This document shows, piece by piece, positions 22,936-33,722 of a DNA stretch of 64,000 bases. Under the pieces are notes generated by a model that did no database searches, was not told where the DNA came from, and saw only the letters and a program-made list of their open reading frames with translations. Made by a program: the position numbers and the translations under genes. This DNA is from Tricholoma matsutake. Lineage: Eukaryota > Basidiomycota > Agaricomycetes > Agaricales > Tricholomataceae. Location: contig AP026548.1 of assembly GCA_026075535.2 (NCBI GenBank), positions 124,001 to 188,000 of the forward strand, in the 5' to 3' direction. The stretch's first letter is position 1. Each line of letters starts with the position of its first letter.

Positions 22936-25900
22936 GCTGTATGTGTGGTACATGTCGTCGCTGACATTCCTGAGTCACAAGTGAAATTTTGCAGTGAGTA
23001 CTGTATGTGCTGTACATGTCGTCTGTGATGTCCCAGACTTACAAGTGAAATTTTGTAGTGACATGCTAAACATGTCGTCATGGACATTCCAGACTCACAA
23101 GTAAAATTGTGCAGTGAGTACTGTACATGCTGTACATGTCTTGGTTGACATTCCAGACTCACAAGTGAAATGGTGCAGTGAGCACTGTACGTGCTAAACA
23201 TGTCATCATTGAAGTTCTGTATGTGGTGAGTATTGTATGTGATATACATGTCATCATTGACGTTCTGTCCTCACAAGTGAAATTTTGTGGTAAGTACTGT
23301 ATGTGTTGTACATGTTGTCGTTGACGTCCCCGACTCACAAGTGAAATTTTGCAGTGAGTACTGTACGTGCTGTACAACATGTCGTCGTTGACGTTCCAGA
23401 CTCACAAGTGAAATTGTGCAGTGAGTACTGTATGTGCTAAACATGTCGTCATTGAAGTTCTGTATGTGGTGAGTACTGTATGTGCTATACATGTCATCGT
23501 TGACGTTCTGTCCTCACAAGTGAAATTGTGTGGTGAGTACTGTACGTGCTGTACATGTCGTCGTTGAAGTTCTGTCATCAGAAGTGAGATTATGCCATGA
23601 GTACTGTACACGCTGTCATTGACTTTCTGTCCTCACAATTCAAAGTATGCAGTGAGTACTATACATGCTGTCATGGACGTTCTGTCCTCACAATTGAAAT
23701 TATGCGGTGAGTAGTGTACATGTCGTCGTGGACGTTCTGTCCTCACCAGTAAAATTATACAGTGAGTACTGTACATGCTGTCGTTGACGTTCTGTTCTCA
23801 CAATTCAAATTAGGCGGTGAGTACATGTTGTCATTGACGTCCTGTCATTACAAGTGAAATTATGTGGTGAGTACTGTACATGCCATCCTTGACGTTCTGT
23901 CCTCACAACTTAAATTATGCGGTGAGTACTGTACATGTCGTCGTTGACGTTCTGTCCTCACAAGTCAAATTATGCGGTGAGTACTGTACATGCTGTCTTT
24001 GACGTGCTATCCTCACAAGTGAAATTATGCGGTGAGTACTGTACATGCCGTCCTTGATGTTCTGTCCTCACAAGTGAAATTATGCGATGAGTATTGTACA
24101 TGCCGTCGCTGATGTTCTGTCCTCACAAGTGAAATTATGCGGTGAGTACTGAACATGCCGTCGTTGACGTTCTGTCCTCACAAGTGAAATTATACAGTGA
24201 GTACTGTACATGCTGTCGTTGATGTTCTGTTCCCACAATTCAAATTATGCAGTGAGTACAAGTTGTCGTTGACATTCTGTTCTCACAAGTGAAATTATGC
24301 GGTGAGTACTGTACATGCCATCCTTGACGTTCTGTCCTCACCAGTGAAATTATACGGTGAGTGCTGTACATGCTGTGGTTGATGTTCTGTCCTCACAAGT
24401 GAAATTATGAGGTGAGTACTGTACATGCCGTCCTTGACGTTCTGTCCTCACAAGTGAAATTATGTGGTGAGTACTGTACATGCCGTCGTTGACGTTCTGT
24501 CCTCACCAGTGAAATTATACAGTGAGTACTGTACATGCTGTCATTGACGTTCTGTTCTCACAATTCAAATTATGCAGTGAGTACATGTTGTCGTTGTCGT
24601 TCTGTCATTACAAGTGACATTATGTGGTGAGTACTGCACATGCCATCCTTGATGTTCTGTCCTCACAAGTGAAATTATGAGGTGAGTACTGTACATGCCG
24701 TCCTTGACATTCTGTCCTCACCAGTGAAATTATACAGTGAGTGCTGTACATGCTGTCATTGACGTTCTGTTCTCACAATTCAAATTATGCGGTGGGTACA
24801 TGTTGTCGTTGACGTTCTGTCATTACAAGTGACATTATGTGGTGAGTACTGCACATGCCATCCTTGATGTTCTGTCCTCACAAGTGAAATTATGAGGTGA
24901 GTACTGTACATGCCGTCCTTGACATTCTGTCCTCACCAGTGAAATTATACAGTGAGTGCTGTACATGCTGTCATTGACGTTCTGTTCTCACAATTCAAAT
25001 TATGCGGTGGGTACATGTTGTCGTTGACGTTCTGTCATTACAAGTGACATTATGTGGTGAGTACTGCACATGCCGTCCTTGATGTTCTGTCCTCACAAGT
25101 GAAATTATGTGGTGAGTACTGTACATGTCGTTGTTGACGTTCTGTCCTCACAATTGAAATTATGTGGTGAGTACTGTACATGCCGTCGTTGACGTTCTGT
25201 CCTCACCAGTGAAATTATACAGTGAGTACTGTACATGCTGTCGTTGACGTTCTGTTCTCACAATTCAAATTATGCAGTGAGTACATGTTGTCGTTGACGT
25301 TCTGTCATTACAAGTGACATTATTTGGTGAGTACTGCACATGCCATCCTTGACGTTCTGTCCTCACAAGTGAAATTATGTGGTGAGTACTGTACATGCCG
25401 TCCTTGACGTTATGTCCTCACAAGTGAAATTATGAGGTGAGTACTGTACATGCCATCCTTGACGTTCTGTCCTCACAAGTGAAATTATGCGGTGAGTACT
25501 GTACATGCCGTCGTTGACGTTCTGTCCTCACCAGTGAAATTATACAGTGAGTACTGTACATGCTGTTGTTGACGTTCTGTTCTCACAATTCAAATTATGC
25601 TGTGAGTACATGTTGTCGTTGACGTTCTGTCATTACAAGTGACATTATGTGGTGAGTACTGCACATGCCGTCCTTGATGTTCTGTCCTCACCAGTGAAAT
25701 TATGTGGTGAGTACTGTACATGTCGTCGTTGACGTTCTGTCCTCACAATTGAAATTATGTGGTGAGGACTGCACATGCCGTCCTTGACGTTCTGTCCTCA
25801 CAAGTGAAATTATGAGGTGAGTACTGTACATGCCGTCCTTGACGTTCTGTCCTCACAAGTGAAATTATGCAGTGAGCACTGTACATGCCATCGTTGACGT

Positions 25901-27505
25901 TCTGTCCTCACCAGTGAAATTATACAGTGAGTACTGTACATGCTGTCGTTGACGTTCTGTTCTCACAATTCAAATTATGCGGTGAGTACATGTTGTCGTT
26001 GACATTCTGTCATTACAAGTGACATTATGTGGTGAGTACTGCACATGCCATCCTTGATGTTCTGTCCTCACAAGTGAAATTATGAGGTGAGTACTGTACA
26101 TGCCGTCCTTGACGTTCTGTCCTCACAACTGAAATTATGAGGTGAGTACTGTACATGCCGTCCTTGACGTTCTGTCCTCACCAGTGAAATTATACAGTGA
26201 GTGCTGTACATGCTGTCATTGACGTTCTGTTCTCACAATTCAAATTATGCGGTGGGTACATGTTGTTGTTGACGTTCTGTCATTACAAGTGACATTATGT
26301 GGTGAGTACTGCACATGCCGTCCTTGATGTTCTGTCCTCACAAGTGAAATTATGTGGTGAGTACTGTACATGTCGTTGTTGACGTTCTGTCCTCACAATT
26401 GAAATTATGTGGTGAGTACTATACATGCCGTCGTTGATGTTCTGTCCTCAACAGTGAAATTATACAGTGAGTACTGTACATGCTGTCGTTGACGTTCTGT
26501 TCTCACAATTCAAATTATGCGGTGAGTACATGTTGTCGTTGACGTTCTGTCATTACAAGTGACATTATGTGGTGAGTACTGCACATGCTGTCCTTGACGT
26601 TCTGTCCTCACAATTGAAATTATGTGGTAAGTACTATACATGCCGTCGTTGATGTTCTGTCCTCAACAGTGAAATTATACAGTGAGTACTGTACATGCTG
26701 TCGTTGACGTTCTGTTCTCACAATTCAAATTATGCAGTGAGTACATGTTGTCGTTGTCGTTCTGTCCTCACAAGTGGAATTATGCGGTGAGTACTGTATG
26801 TGCTGTACATGTTGTTGTTGACGTTCTGTCATTACAAGTGAAATTATGTGGTGAGTACTGTACATGCCATCCTTGACGTTCTGTCCTCACAAGTGAAATT
26901 ATGCGGTGAGTACTGTACATGCCGTCGTTGATGTTCTGTCCTCACCAGTGAAATTATACAGTGAGTACTGTACATGCTGTCGTTGACGTTCTGTTCTCAC
27001 AATTCAAATTATGCAGTGAGTACATGTTGTCGTTGACGTTCTGTCATTACAAGTGACATTATGTGGTGAGTACTGCACATGCCGTCCTTGACGTTCTGTC
27101 CTCACAAGTGAAATTATGTGGTGAGTACTGTACATGCCGTCCTTGACGTTATGTCCTCACAAGTGAAATTATGCAGTGAGCACTGTACATGCCATCGTTG
27201 ACGTTCTGTCCTCACCAGTGAAGTTATACAGTGAGTACTGTACATGCTGTCATTGACGTTCTGTTCTCACAATTCAAATTATGCGGTGAGTACATGTTGT
27301 CATTGACGTTCTGTAATTACAAGTGAAGTTATGTGGTGAGTACTGGACATGCTGTCCTTGACGTTCTGTCCTCACCAGTGAAATTATGCGGTGAGTACTG
27401 TATGTGCCATACATGTTGACTACTGTATGTGCCATCCATGTTGACTACTGTATGTGCCATACATGTTGTTGTTGATGTTCTGTCATCACAAGTGAAATTG
27501 TCCGG
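22930..27505. repeat. Satellite array, 55-bp monomer with 50-bp variant, about 83 copies
   Basis: The consensus monomer reads GACGTTCTGTCCTCACAAGT, GAAATTATGCGGTGAGTACT, GTACATGCCGTCGTT (55 bp). A 50-bp variant carries TTCTCACAATTCAAATTATG and ends TACATGTTGTCGTT. The first ~700 bp contains longer, less regular units with CGTGCTGTACATG. Several minus-strand ORFs in the array (His/Thr/Ser-rich) are by-products of the repeat. The array is non-coding and ends near 27505. Confidence 0.95.
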
Positions 27506-27790
27506 TGATAAGCATAACAAATAAAAGTCCTCATATATATTTATATGGCCACTCCGCGAGACAATGCCCCCCCCAACCCCCCAAGGGGGGATCATTGAAT
27601 GTTCTGACCCTAAGCAGCTAAGCCAAACACTAACGCGGCCTTTGGCCGCCGAGGCAACCCTAACTGAGCCTAATATGGTTACACCGAGACTTTCCCATGA
27701 GTGAGTCAGATGACCTAGCATAACTATAAAAATCCCCCAATGGCCATCAAAAGTCCTCGTGACAGCCAAGCGGAAAAAATCCATTTCACG
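27506..27790. other. Spacer between satellite and C-rich minisatellite
   Basis: Unique sequence with a CCCCCCCCAACCCCCCAAGG run (about 27566-27590) and a CGGCCTTTGGCCG hairpin near 27636. No gene was recognised. Confidence 0.5.
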
Positions 27791-27796
27791 TCCATA

Positions 27797-28000
27797 CCCC
27801 CCCCACCACCCTACTCCCCCTCCCCCACCACCCTACTCCCCTTCCCCCACCCCCCTACTCCCCTTCCCCCACCACCCTACTCCCCTTCCCCCACCACCCT
27901 ACTCCCCTTCCCCCACCACCCTACTCCCCTTCCCCCACCACCCTACTCCCCTTCCCCCACCACCCTACTCCCCTTCCCCCACCACCCTACTCCCCTAGTT
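27797..28000. repeat. C-rich 22-bp minisatellite
   Basis: About nine copies of CTACTCCCCTTCCCCCACCA plus CC (22 bp) occur with little variation. The complementary strand has runs of three to five guanines every few bases, so it could fold as a G-quadruplex (and this strand as an i-motif). The proline-rich ORFs here are artefacts, since 22 is not a multiple of three. Confidence 0.9.
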
Positions 28001-28259
28001 TTCCACCCTACCCTACAATCTCAAATATATCTCCTGATAACCCTAAGAACAAATGAATGGACACTTGCAAAAAATGAACACCAATTATCATCTCCGTATG
28101 TGTTTCAATTATTTTGCTCAAAAATTGATAGCTAATACCAAGATCAGGGGATCTATATCTTCCAATGGTTCCTCAGATGAGTCGTCAAGCACGTGTAGAT
28201 GCTTTACTGCACAGTGAAGATCATTCCAAGAATTATGTGATATTCTTGAGCCAGGAGAC

Positions 28260-28809
28260 ATGGCCATGGATGACCATCCAGTACCTCTCCAGCCTATAGA
28301 AGTGGCAGATATTCTAGCAAAGGCACCTTGCCTTCTTGAAGTAGATTATAACAATCTGCTTAATTATCTTCACCAGACAGGAAGATCATACCGAGCTTAC
28401 TCTGATCTTCCTCATCTGCCAAATGCCATTATTCTCCCTCCACAAGCCCAGCATCTTTTGCAGGTGCACCATGATGAGTGCACATTCAGTTGTGAAAGGT
28501 CACATAAAGGAAACAGGGCTATAAAGTTCTACAATTTATTGACACAGGCTCATGATACAGGATTCATTCAAAACATTTGGAGACTTTTGCTGGAGGGAAT
28601 AATGCACACCTTTATAAGAGTCTGCTCACATCAATCACTATCTACCCAAGAGGAGAGGCAGGCACCATTCATACACCACCCTGTATTTATGGTATGAATT
28701 GTTGATGCACTCCCCTCTAACAACCTTAGTATTATTGAGCCTGTCCATATTATCACTCATGTCACAACTGTCCAGCGGCCAGCAGGCACTTATGGTATTG
28801 GCAGGAAGG
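28260..28809 (+). pseudogene. Remnant of a DNA-transposon-associated ORF (Plavaka-like), 5' part
   Basis: The frame from 28260 encodes segments such as LPPQAQHLLQVHHDECTFSC, RSHKGNRAIKFYN, HDTGFIQNIWRLLLEG and, after a TGA at 28695-28697, IVDALPSNNLSIIEPVHIIT. I recognise the pattern from ORFs that accompany CACTA/Plavaka-type transposons in agaricomycetes; the exact family is from memory. The TGA sits where the family has arginine. The gene is interrupted by the Ty3 element at 28810 and resumes at 33044, where the frame reads GRKVLVVCWAPNRGCQ and stops at 33084. Confidence 0.5.
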
Positions 28810-29627
28810 TGGAAGGATGCCGAGTTTGGCAGCCTACACTAGACTTAGGTTTACTGAAAGACAGGATCAAATTATCTTCATTGCATGGAAGTAGGAACCT
28901 TAAGTTACTACAAATAAAAGAATAGGAAGTTACTATACCTTCATTGCATGGAAGTAGGAACGAAGGTTAAGGAATAAAAAATAAGTAATATATAAGAAAA
29001 AGATCGACTGTGTAAGTAAAAGGCTACATCAAGCGTAGTGTGTGATTTGGGAAGGCCGCATCAGGTGTAGTCACATAATAGGAAGGTACCGCATCAATAG
29101 GATAATGTCGGCACTGCTGGATGTGGATAGAAGAGTAATAAGGATGTATGGTGCTGTTGCCAGGATGCATGTTGCTGGTTGTTGTTGTTGTATTCACCAG
29201 TGGCTGTTCTGGTGTCAAGGGTGATTGTGTCAGCAATGTGTGTGGCTGTGTCAGCACCGTGGGAGTGTGTTGGCGGCATAGGGTGACCATAACTCACTGT
29301 AACACAGACATTGGTATATCTGGTGTTGGTGAGTTGTTTATGCACCATAGGTGGCTATGCTATTGCCGGTGGCAAGGGCGGTTGTGTCGGTGATGTGTGT
29401 AGCTGTGCCAGTGCTGTGGAAGTGTGTAACGGTGGTGTAGTAATGTAACACAGACATTGGTATGTCTGGTGTTGGTGAGTTGTTTATGCACCATAGGTGG
29501 CTGTGTCAGCGGCGAGGGTGGTTGTGTTGGCAATGTGTGTGATGTGCTGGCACCATGGAAGTGTGTAGCAGCAGTGTAGGTAAATTAACTTGTCGTAATG
29601 TCATGAGTCTGTGGGGCCAGACTTACA
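28810..29627 (-). repeat. LTR (3' end of the element in its own orientation)
   Basis: It is 818 bp, begins TGGAAGGATGCC and ends GGCCAGACTTACA on the plus strand. It contains internal GT-rich tandem repeats around the block CACAGACATTGGTATRTCTG, present twice. A purine-rich tract (GTGAGGAGGAG on the minus strand, 29628-29640) lies directly inside it, as expected for second-strand priming. Confidence 0.9.
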
Positions 29628-29658
29628 CTCCTCCTCACTTGAAAAAATTGTGTGGGTC

Positions 29659-30386
29659 TCAGACCTCCATCCCATTTTTATCTTCCCACCAGTCAAGGGC
29701 ATCAGTGTCGGCCATTTCAGAGCTGGGGTGCCACTCATCGTGTTCTTTCCCATATCCTTCATAATGGACAAGGTATTGTACAACCCTGCCGCATTGGCAT
29801 GCATCCATGATTTTGTCAATGTACCACTCCTCGGTGCCATCTTCAGTGACAATTGGCATTGGCTGAGCTGGTTCCCGGTCAGGGAAGAGGAGTGGGTCAT
29901 TGGGGACATATTGTTTTAGTAGGTGTGCATGGAAACCAGGGAAGGTGTTGGGGTTGTTGGGAAGTTTGAGAGTGTATTTGGAGCATTCAGGGAAGGTATG
30001 TGTGACCGTGTAGGGGCCATCATGTCATGGCATGAATTTGGCAACTTGTGTTTTGCCTTTGCATTTGTAATTGTGGTGGCGATTTTTGGTGGAGAGCATG
30101 ACAAGGTCACCGACCTTGTAGACATCCTCTGGCGCCCGGTGCTCATTGGCATGATATGCCTGGCAAATTTTGGCAGCAAGGAGGTTGTCCTGTGCTTCTT
30201 GAACATAGAGGTGGACACGTGTAATGATGTCATGTGCAGTGATCTGCTCAGCGGTGGCATTTTCGGCGAGGGGCACAATAGGCAGAATGATGGGTGGAGA
30301 TCAGCCGGTTTTGAGTTGGAAACCAGAGAAGCTGGTGGATGCATTCATGGTGTTCATGATGGCAAACCGTACACGGGGGAGTTTAG
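29659..30386 (-). pseudogene. Integrase C-terminal part with GPY/F-type segment and chromodomain
   Basis: Reading leftwards from 30386, the frame begins inside the integrase (KLPRVRFAIMNTMN), continues through VYKVGDLVMLSTKN and DGPYTVTHTFPECSKYTLKL, and ends with a chromodomain (WYIDKIMDACQCGRVVQYLV, then YEGYGKEHDEWHPSSEM). In-frame TGAs follow KTG (~30300) and KFMP (30027-30025), both at positions usually occupied by arginine. Chromodomains of this kind steer Ty3 integrases to heterochromatin. Confidence 0.8.
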
Positions 30387-31112
30387 CTAGCCAGCCCGGA
30401 GTCCTTGGAATGCTAGGCCTTCAATGCGGTCTCGCATGGCAGCCATGATGGGTCTGGGGAGAAGGCATCTGGCAAGTGCTGGTGCTCCGGAGTTCTCCAG
30501 TGTAGTTGGTTTTGGAGTCCGAATTTTCTTTGGTGTTGGTGGAGGTGTAACCCATTGTTTGCCCCGGGGCTGGGGTGTTTGAGAGGGTGGATTTAGGAGG
30601 TCAAAACCAGAGCATTTGTCAATGGCAGTTTGCTCATGGGTATCAATCACGATCTGTTCTGATGAAAGAAATGGCATTCCTAATATAATGGGGAATGATA
30701 ATCCCTTATTTACTTTCATCTTGTGGACTCCCGATTTCCATATCCCCTGGTCTGATTGCAGCTCTAATTTGACATATTCCTCACAGTTGATTTTTTGCTG
30801 GGTCAACAACGATATGTTATTTTCCTTTTTAGGGAGAGGATAACATCGGAGGGGGCAACCAATGTCCATTAGTGGATAGATTTTAAGGGGGAATTTGGTG
30901 ATGAGGGGGCCAGTGGCATAGAGGGTAGGAAATAGGTGTGATACAGTAAAGGGGACATCAGCAGGGGGAGGGACATACGAGTTGGTTTTGTTGTCCTCTG
31001 CTGCCGCCTTTGTTGCCACTGCCAGCACCGTGAGTGTGATGTATGTCTTGGCATCGGGCCAGGTGTTGTCTGCCTTCATGGGACAGTCAGGGTCCTTGTG
31101 GCCAGCATACAA
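30387..31112 (-). pseudogene. Zinc knuckle end and retropepsin-like region of Ty3 element
   Basis: The frame opens within a CTQCWKLYAGHKDPDC zinc-knuckle-like motif at the end of gag. It passes through a retropepsin-like stretch: MDIGCPL in place of the usual D-S/T-G core, then NCEEYVKLEL and PIILGMPFLSSEQIVID. The altered active-site triplet argues against activity. The frame ends at 30387, exactly where the integrase remnant begins, marking the junction of the internal deletion. Confidence 0.65.
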
Positions 31113-31256
31113 TTTCCAGCATTGTGTGCAGCCAGCATGTTTTTTGAGGATTGCCCATTCTTTGAGTGTGAGGGCAGGGAGGCACTTCTTCTCAACCTGT
31201 TTTGTTTTGCTGGGGCCAACAGTGGGAGAGTTTCTCTTTGCCGGCGGGTCAGTGAG

Positions 31257-32000
31257 TCAAGAAAGTCGGTCTTTCTTCTCGCTGTGGCATGTGGCACATG
31301 CAGCGGTGGAGGCATCAATGAGTTTTTGGGTGCGTGCATCTTCTGCATGCATGCGGTCATCGTGTTCCTTTACCTTGAGGGCCCAGGGGGCAAGTTCAGT
31401 GGCCAGGACAGGCTTAAGACTGATGTTGAGTCTCAAGTCAGGGTGGAGGTTGGATTGGAGTTGGTTTTTGAGTTCAGCCTTGGTCAGGGCCTCAGCCAGT
31501 GCAGAGGTGGTGAGGATGGCATTCAGGTTCTCAATCTCAATTTTCCAGTCAATGAAGACCTGGTCGCCTTGCGATGAGGAGAGGATGGTTTTGAGGATGT
31601 TGTGGGCCCAGTTCTTCTCTAGGATGAGCTGGGAGAGCTCACCAAGGTATCCATCCAGGGAGAGGGCATCAATCCAAGTTTGGTTGGCTTGGTACCATGC
31701 CACAAGGCGAGGTTCAAACATGCCCTCAGTGACATGGCTGACAATTTTATCATCTGTCTTCCCACCATGCTTCTTATAGTGTTTGCATGCAAGGGTCCAC
31801 AGTTGCATGATGAGAGGGGTGATTTTTCTGGCAGTGAGCATTGGGCATTCCTTCATCTTTGTGACCTTCACTTTGGCGAGGGGTTGTGTGGAGGGTGACA
31901 TTTTGGTTCGAGTGGCAGGTGGTGCAGCCTGGTAGTTGGGATGGTTAATTGTGATGGTTGGTGTACAGACTCCGCTGCCGCTGTACTTTTGTTGGTGCAC
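31257..32000 (-). CDS. Gag-like protein of the Ty3 element
   Basis: This 247-codon frame is Lys/Thr-rich at the start and helical in the middle (QLWTLACKHYKKHGGKTDDK, GELSQLILEKNWAHNILKTI). It resembles capsid regions of agaricomycete Ty3/copia-like Gag proteins. It lies directly downstream of the right LTR in the element's orientation. It would form the particle core. The zinc knuckle follows in a shifted frame, so Gag is probably interrupted. Confidence 0.6.
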   Translation of the reverse strand: MHQQKYSGSGVCTPTITINHPNYQAAPPATRTKMSPSTQPLAKVKVTKMKECPMLTARKITPLIMQLWTLACKHYKKHGGKTDDKIVSHVTEGMFEPRLVAWYQANQTWIDALSLDGYLGELSQLILEKNWAHNILKTILSSSQGDQVFIDWKIEIENLNAILTTSALAEALTKAELKNQLQSNLHPDLRLNISLKPVLATELAPWALKVKEHDDRMHAEDARTQKLIDASTAACATCHSEKKDRLS

Positions 32001-32217
32001 AAGTCAGTATCAGTGTTTGGTGGTGACAGTGGCAGTGATTGGCAGATGTGCCAGCACTTTCATTGTGTGGTTGGTAGTGTCTCGAATTCGGCTGGTTGGC
32101 CAGAATCTTGTAAACTTCTTCTCATACTCCTGGTGAGGAGTGGGATGAGGGGGGAAGGTTGCCAAGACAGGGTTGGTTCAGTAGGTGAAGAAAGTTGTCA
32201 GTGTCAAAAAAAAAAAG

Positions 32218-33038
32218 TGGAAGGATGCCAAGTTTGGCAGCCTACACTAGACTTAGGTTTACTAAAAGACAGGATCAAATTATCTTTATTGCATGGAAGT
32301 AGGAACCTTAAGTTACTACAAATAAAAGAATAGGAAGTTACTATACCATCGTTGCATGGAAGTAGGAACGAAGGTTAAGGAATAAAAAATAAGTAATATA
32401 TAAGAAAAAGATCGACTGTGTAAGTAAAAGGCCACATCAAGCATAGTGTGTGATTTGGGAAGGCCGCATCGGGGATAGTCATATAATAGGAAGGTACTGC
32501 ATCAATAGGATAATGTTGGCACTGCTGGATGTGGAAATAAGGATGTATGGTGCTGTTGCCAGGATGCATGTCACCAGTTGTTGTTGTTGTATTCACCGGT
32601 GGCTGTTCCGGTGTTGAGGGTGATTGTGTCAGCGATGTGTGTGGCTGTGTCAGCACCATGGGAGTGTGTTGGTGGCATAGGGTGGCCATAACTCACTGTA
32701 ATACAGACATTGGTATATCTGGTGTTGGTGAGTTGTTTATGCGCCATAGGTGGCTATGCTATCGCCGGTGGCTGTGCCAGCAGCAAGGGTGGTTGTGTCG
32801 GCACTGTGTGTCACTGTGCCGGCGCTGTGGAAGTGTGTAACAGTGGTGTAGTAATGTAACACAGACATTGGTATGTCTGGTGTTGGTGAGTTGTTTATGC
32901 ACCATAGGTGGCTGTGTTGGTGGCGAGGGTGATTGTGTCGGCGATGTGTGTGATGTGCCGGCACCGTGGAAGTGTGTAATGGCAGTGTAGGTAAATTAAC
33001 TTGTTGTAATGTTGTGAGTCTGTGGGGCCAGACTTACA
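32218..33038 (-). repeat. LTR (5' end of the element in its own orientation)
   Basis: This 821-bp copy of the 28810-29627 LTR has the same TG/CA termini. It is preceded inside the element by a run of eleven adenines (32206-32216). No clear tRNA primer-binding site could be picked out. Confidence 0.9.
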
Positions 33039-33043
33039 GAAGG

Positions 33044-33084
33044 TCCTGGTTGTATGTTGGGCTCCCAACAGAGGGTGCCAATAA
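33044..33084 (+). pseudogene. 3' end of the interrupted transposon ORF
   Basis: After the right-hand GAAGG the frame of the 28260 ORF resumes (KVLVVCWAPNRGCQ) and reaches TAA at 33082-33084. This is the basis for calling the Ty3 element an insertion in this ORF. Confidence 0.6.
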
Positions 33085-33700
33085 TTTTGCATCCCTGGCA
33101 ATGTGTAAATAGCTGTTATACCCACAATTATGCCTTCATTCTATGCTTCATTTTCCTGTTCTGACTTCTTTCCAACTTGAAATCTTGTTCCGCTTCTACT
33201 TCCTTATTCTTACCTTAGTCTGATAATAGCACTCGATTAATACCAACTTGCAACTCGTAATCCTGTGCATTAGTTCTTAGCTTGCTCATCTCGTGCACAA
33301 CACCCCTCGAAGTTATGGACACGCATAAGTGCAGGGAGGCACAGCTCACTGAAGCCAAGTCTGTTCCACCCTTGTATGTTGCCACATGGCTCACTCGCTC
33401 TGTGCACATATTGCGCTCTACTCGTGCGGTTGTCTTTTGTCAGGTCATAGATTTTCCCTTTATCTGCCTTACCCTACATTCATATCTCTCACATGTCTCG
33501 GATCACAACAGTTGTCTTTCATCAGGTCATAGATTTTCCCCATGTCCATTTTGCCCTATATCTGTCTCTCATGTGTCTCAGATTGTAACAATAGCTTTGG
33601 ATAAATAGAAAAGATGGTATTAACTTGAAATACATTAAGTGACTTGGCAAGCATGAATATGAAGAGGTAAGTAGATCAATTACCACCATTAACCAGAATA
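33085..33700. other. No gene recognised; short direct repeat
   Basis: The block GTCAGGTCATAGATTTTCCC occurs at about 33438 and, as ATCAGGTCATAGATTTTCCC, at about 33520. No open frame of interest. Confidence 0.5.
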
Positions 33701-33722
33701 TGTATTAAACAACACCCATATC

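Larger units (their letters stand above)
28810..33038 (-). mobile_element. Ty3-type LTR retrotransposon with deleted pol core, inserted in a transposon ORF
   Basis: LTRs of ~820 bp (TG...CA) flank a 2.6 kb interior coding on the minus strand. A perfect 5-bp target duplication GAAGG lies at 28805-28809 and 33039-33043. Removing the element plus one GAAGG restores the reading frame of the host ORF. The interior keeps gag, a protease-like region and the integrase C terminus with chromodomain. Reverse transcriptase, RNase H and the integrase catalytic core are missing. The LTRs differ from each other at many sites, so the insertion is not recent. It would need proteins from a complete relative to move. 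Confidence 0.92.

Noticed and set aside
22930..27505. Several 60-120 codon ORFs rich in His, Thr and Ser on the minus strand
   Set aside because: They are produced by the 55-60 bp satellite, change frame with each length variant and have no independent coding signal.
22930..27505. Possible CRISPR array
   Set aside because: Monomers are contiguous with no unique spacers, and the genome is eukaryotic.
27650..27665. AACCCTAA word that could be a telomeric repeat
   Set aside because: Only a single copy, no tandem TTAGGG array nearby.
27740..28135. Proline-rich ORFs (PPPYSPSPTTLLPFPHHPT)
   Set aside because: Direct translation of the 22-bp C-rich minisatellite; two frames are open simply because the repeat lacks stops.
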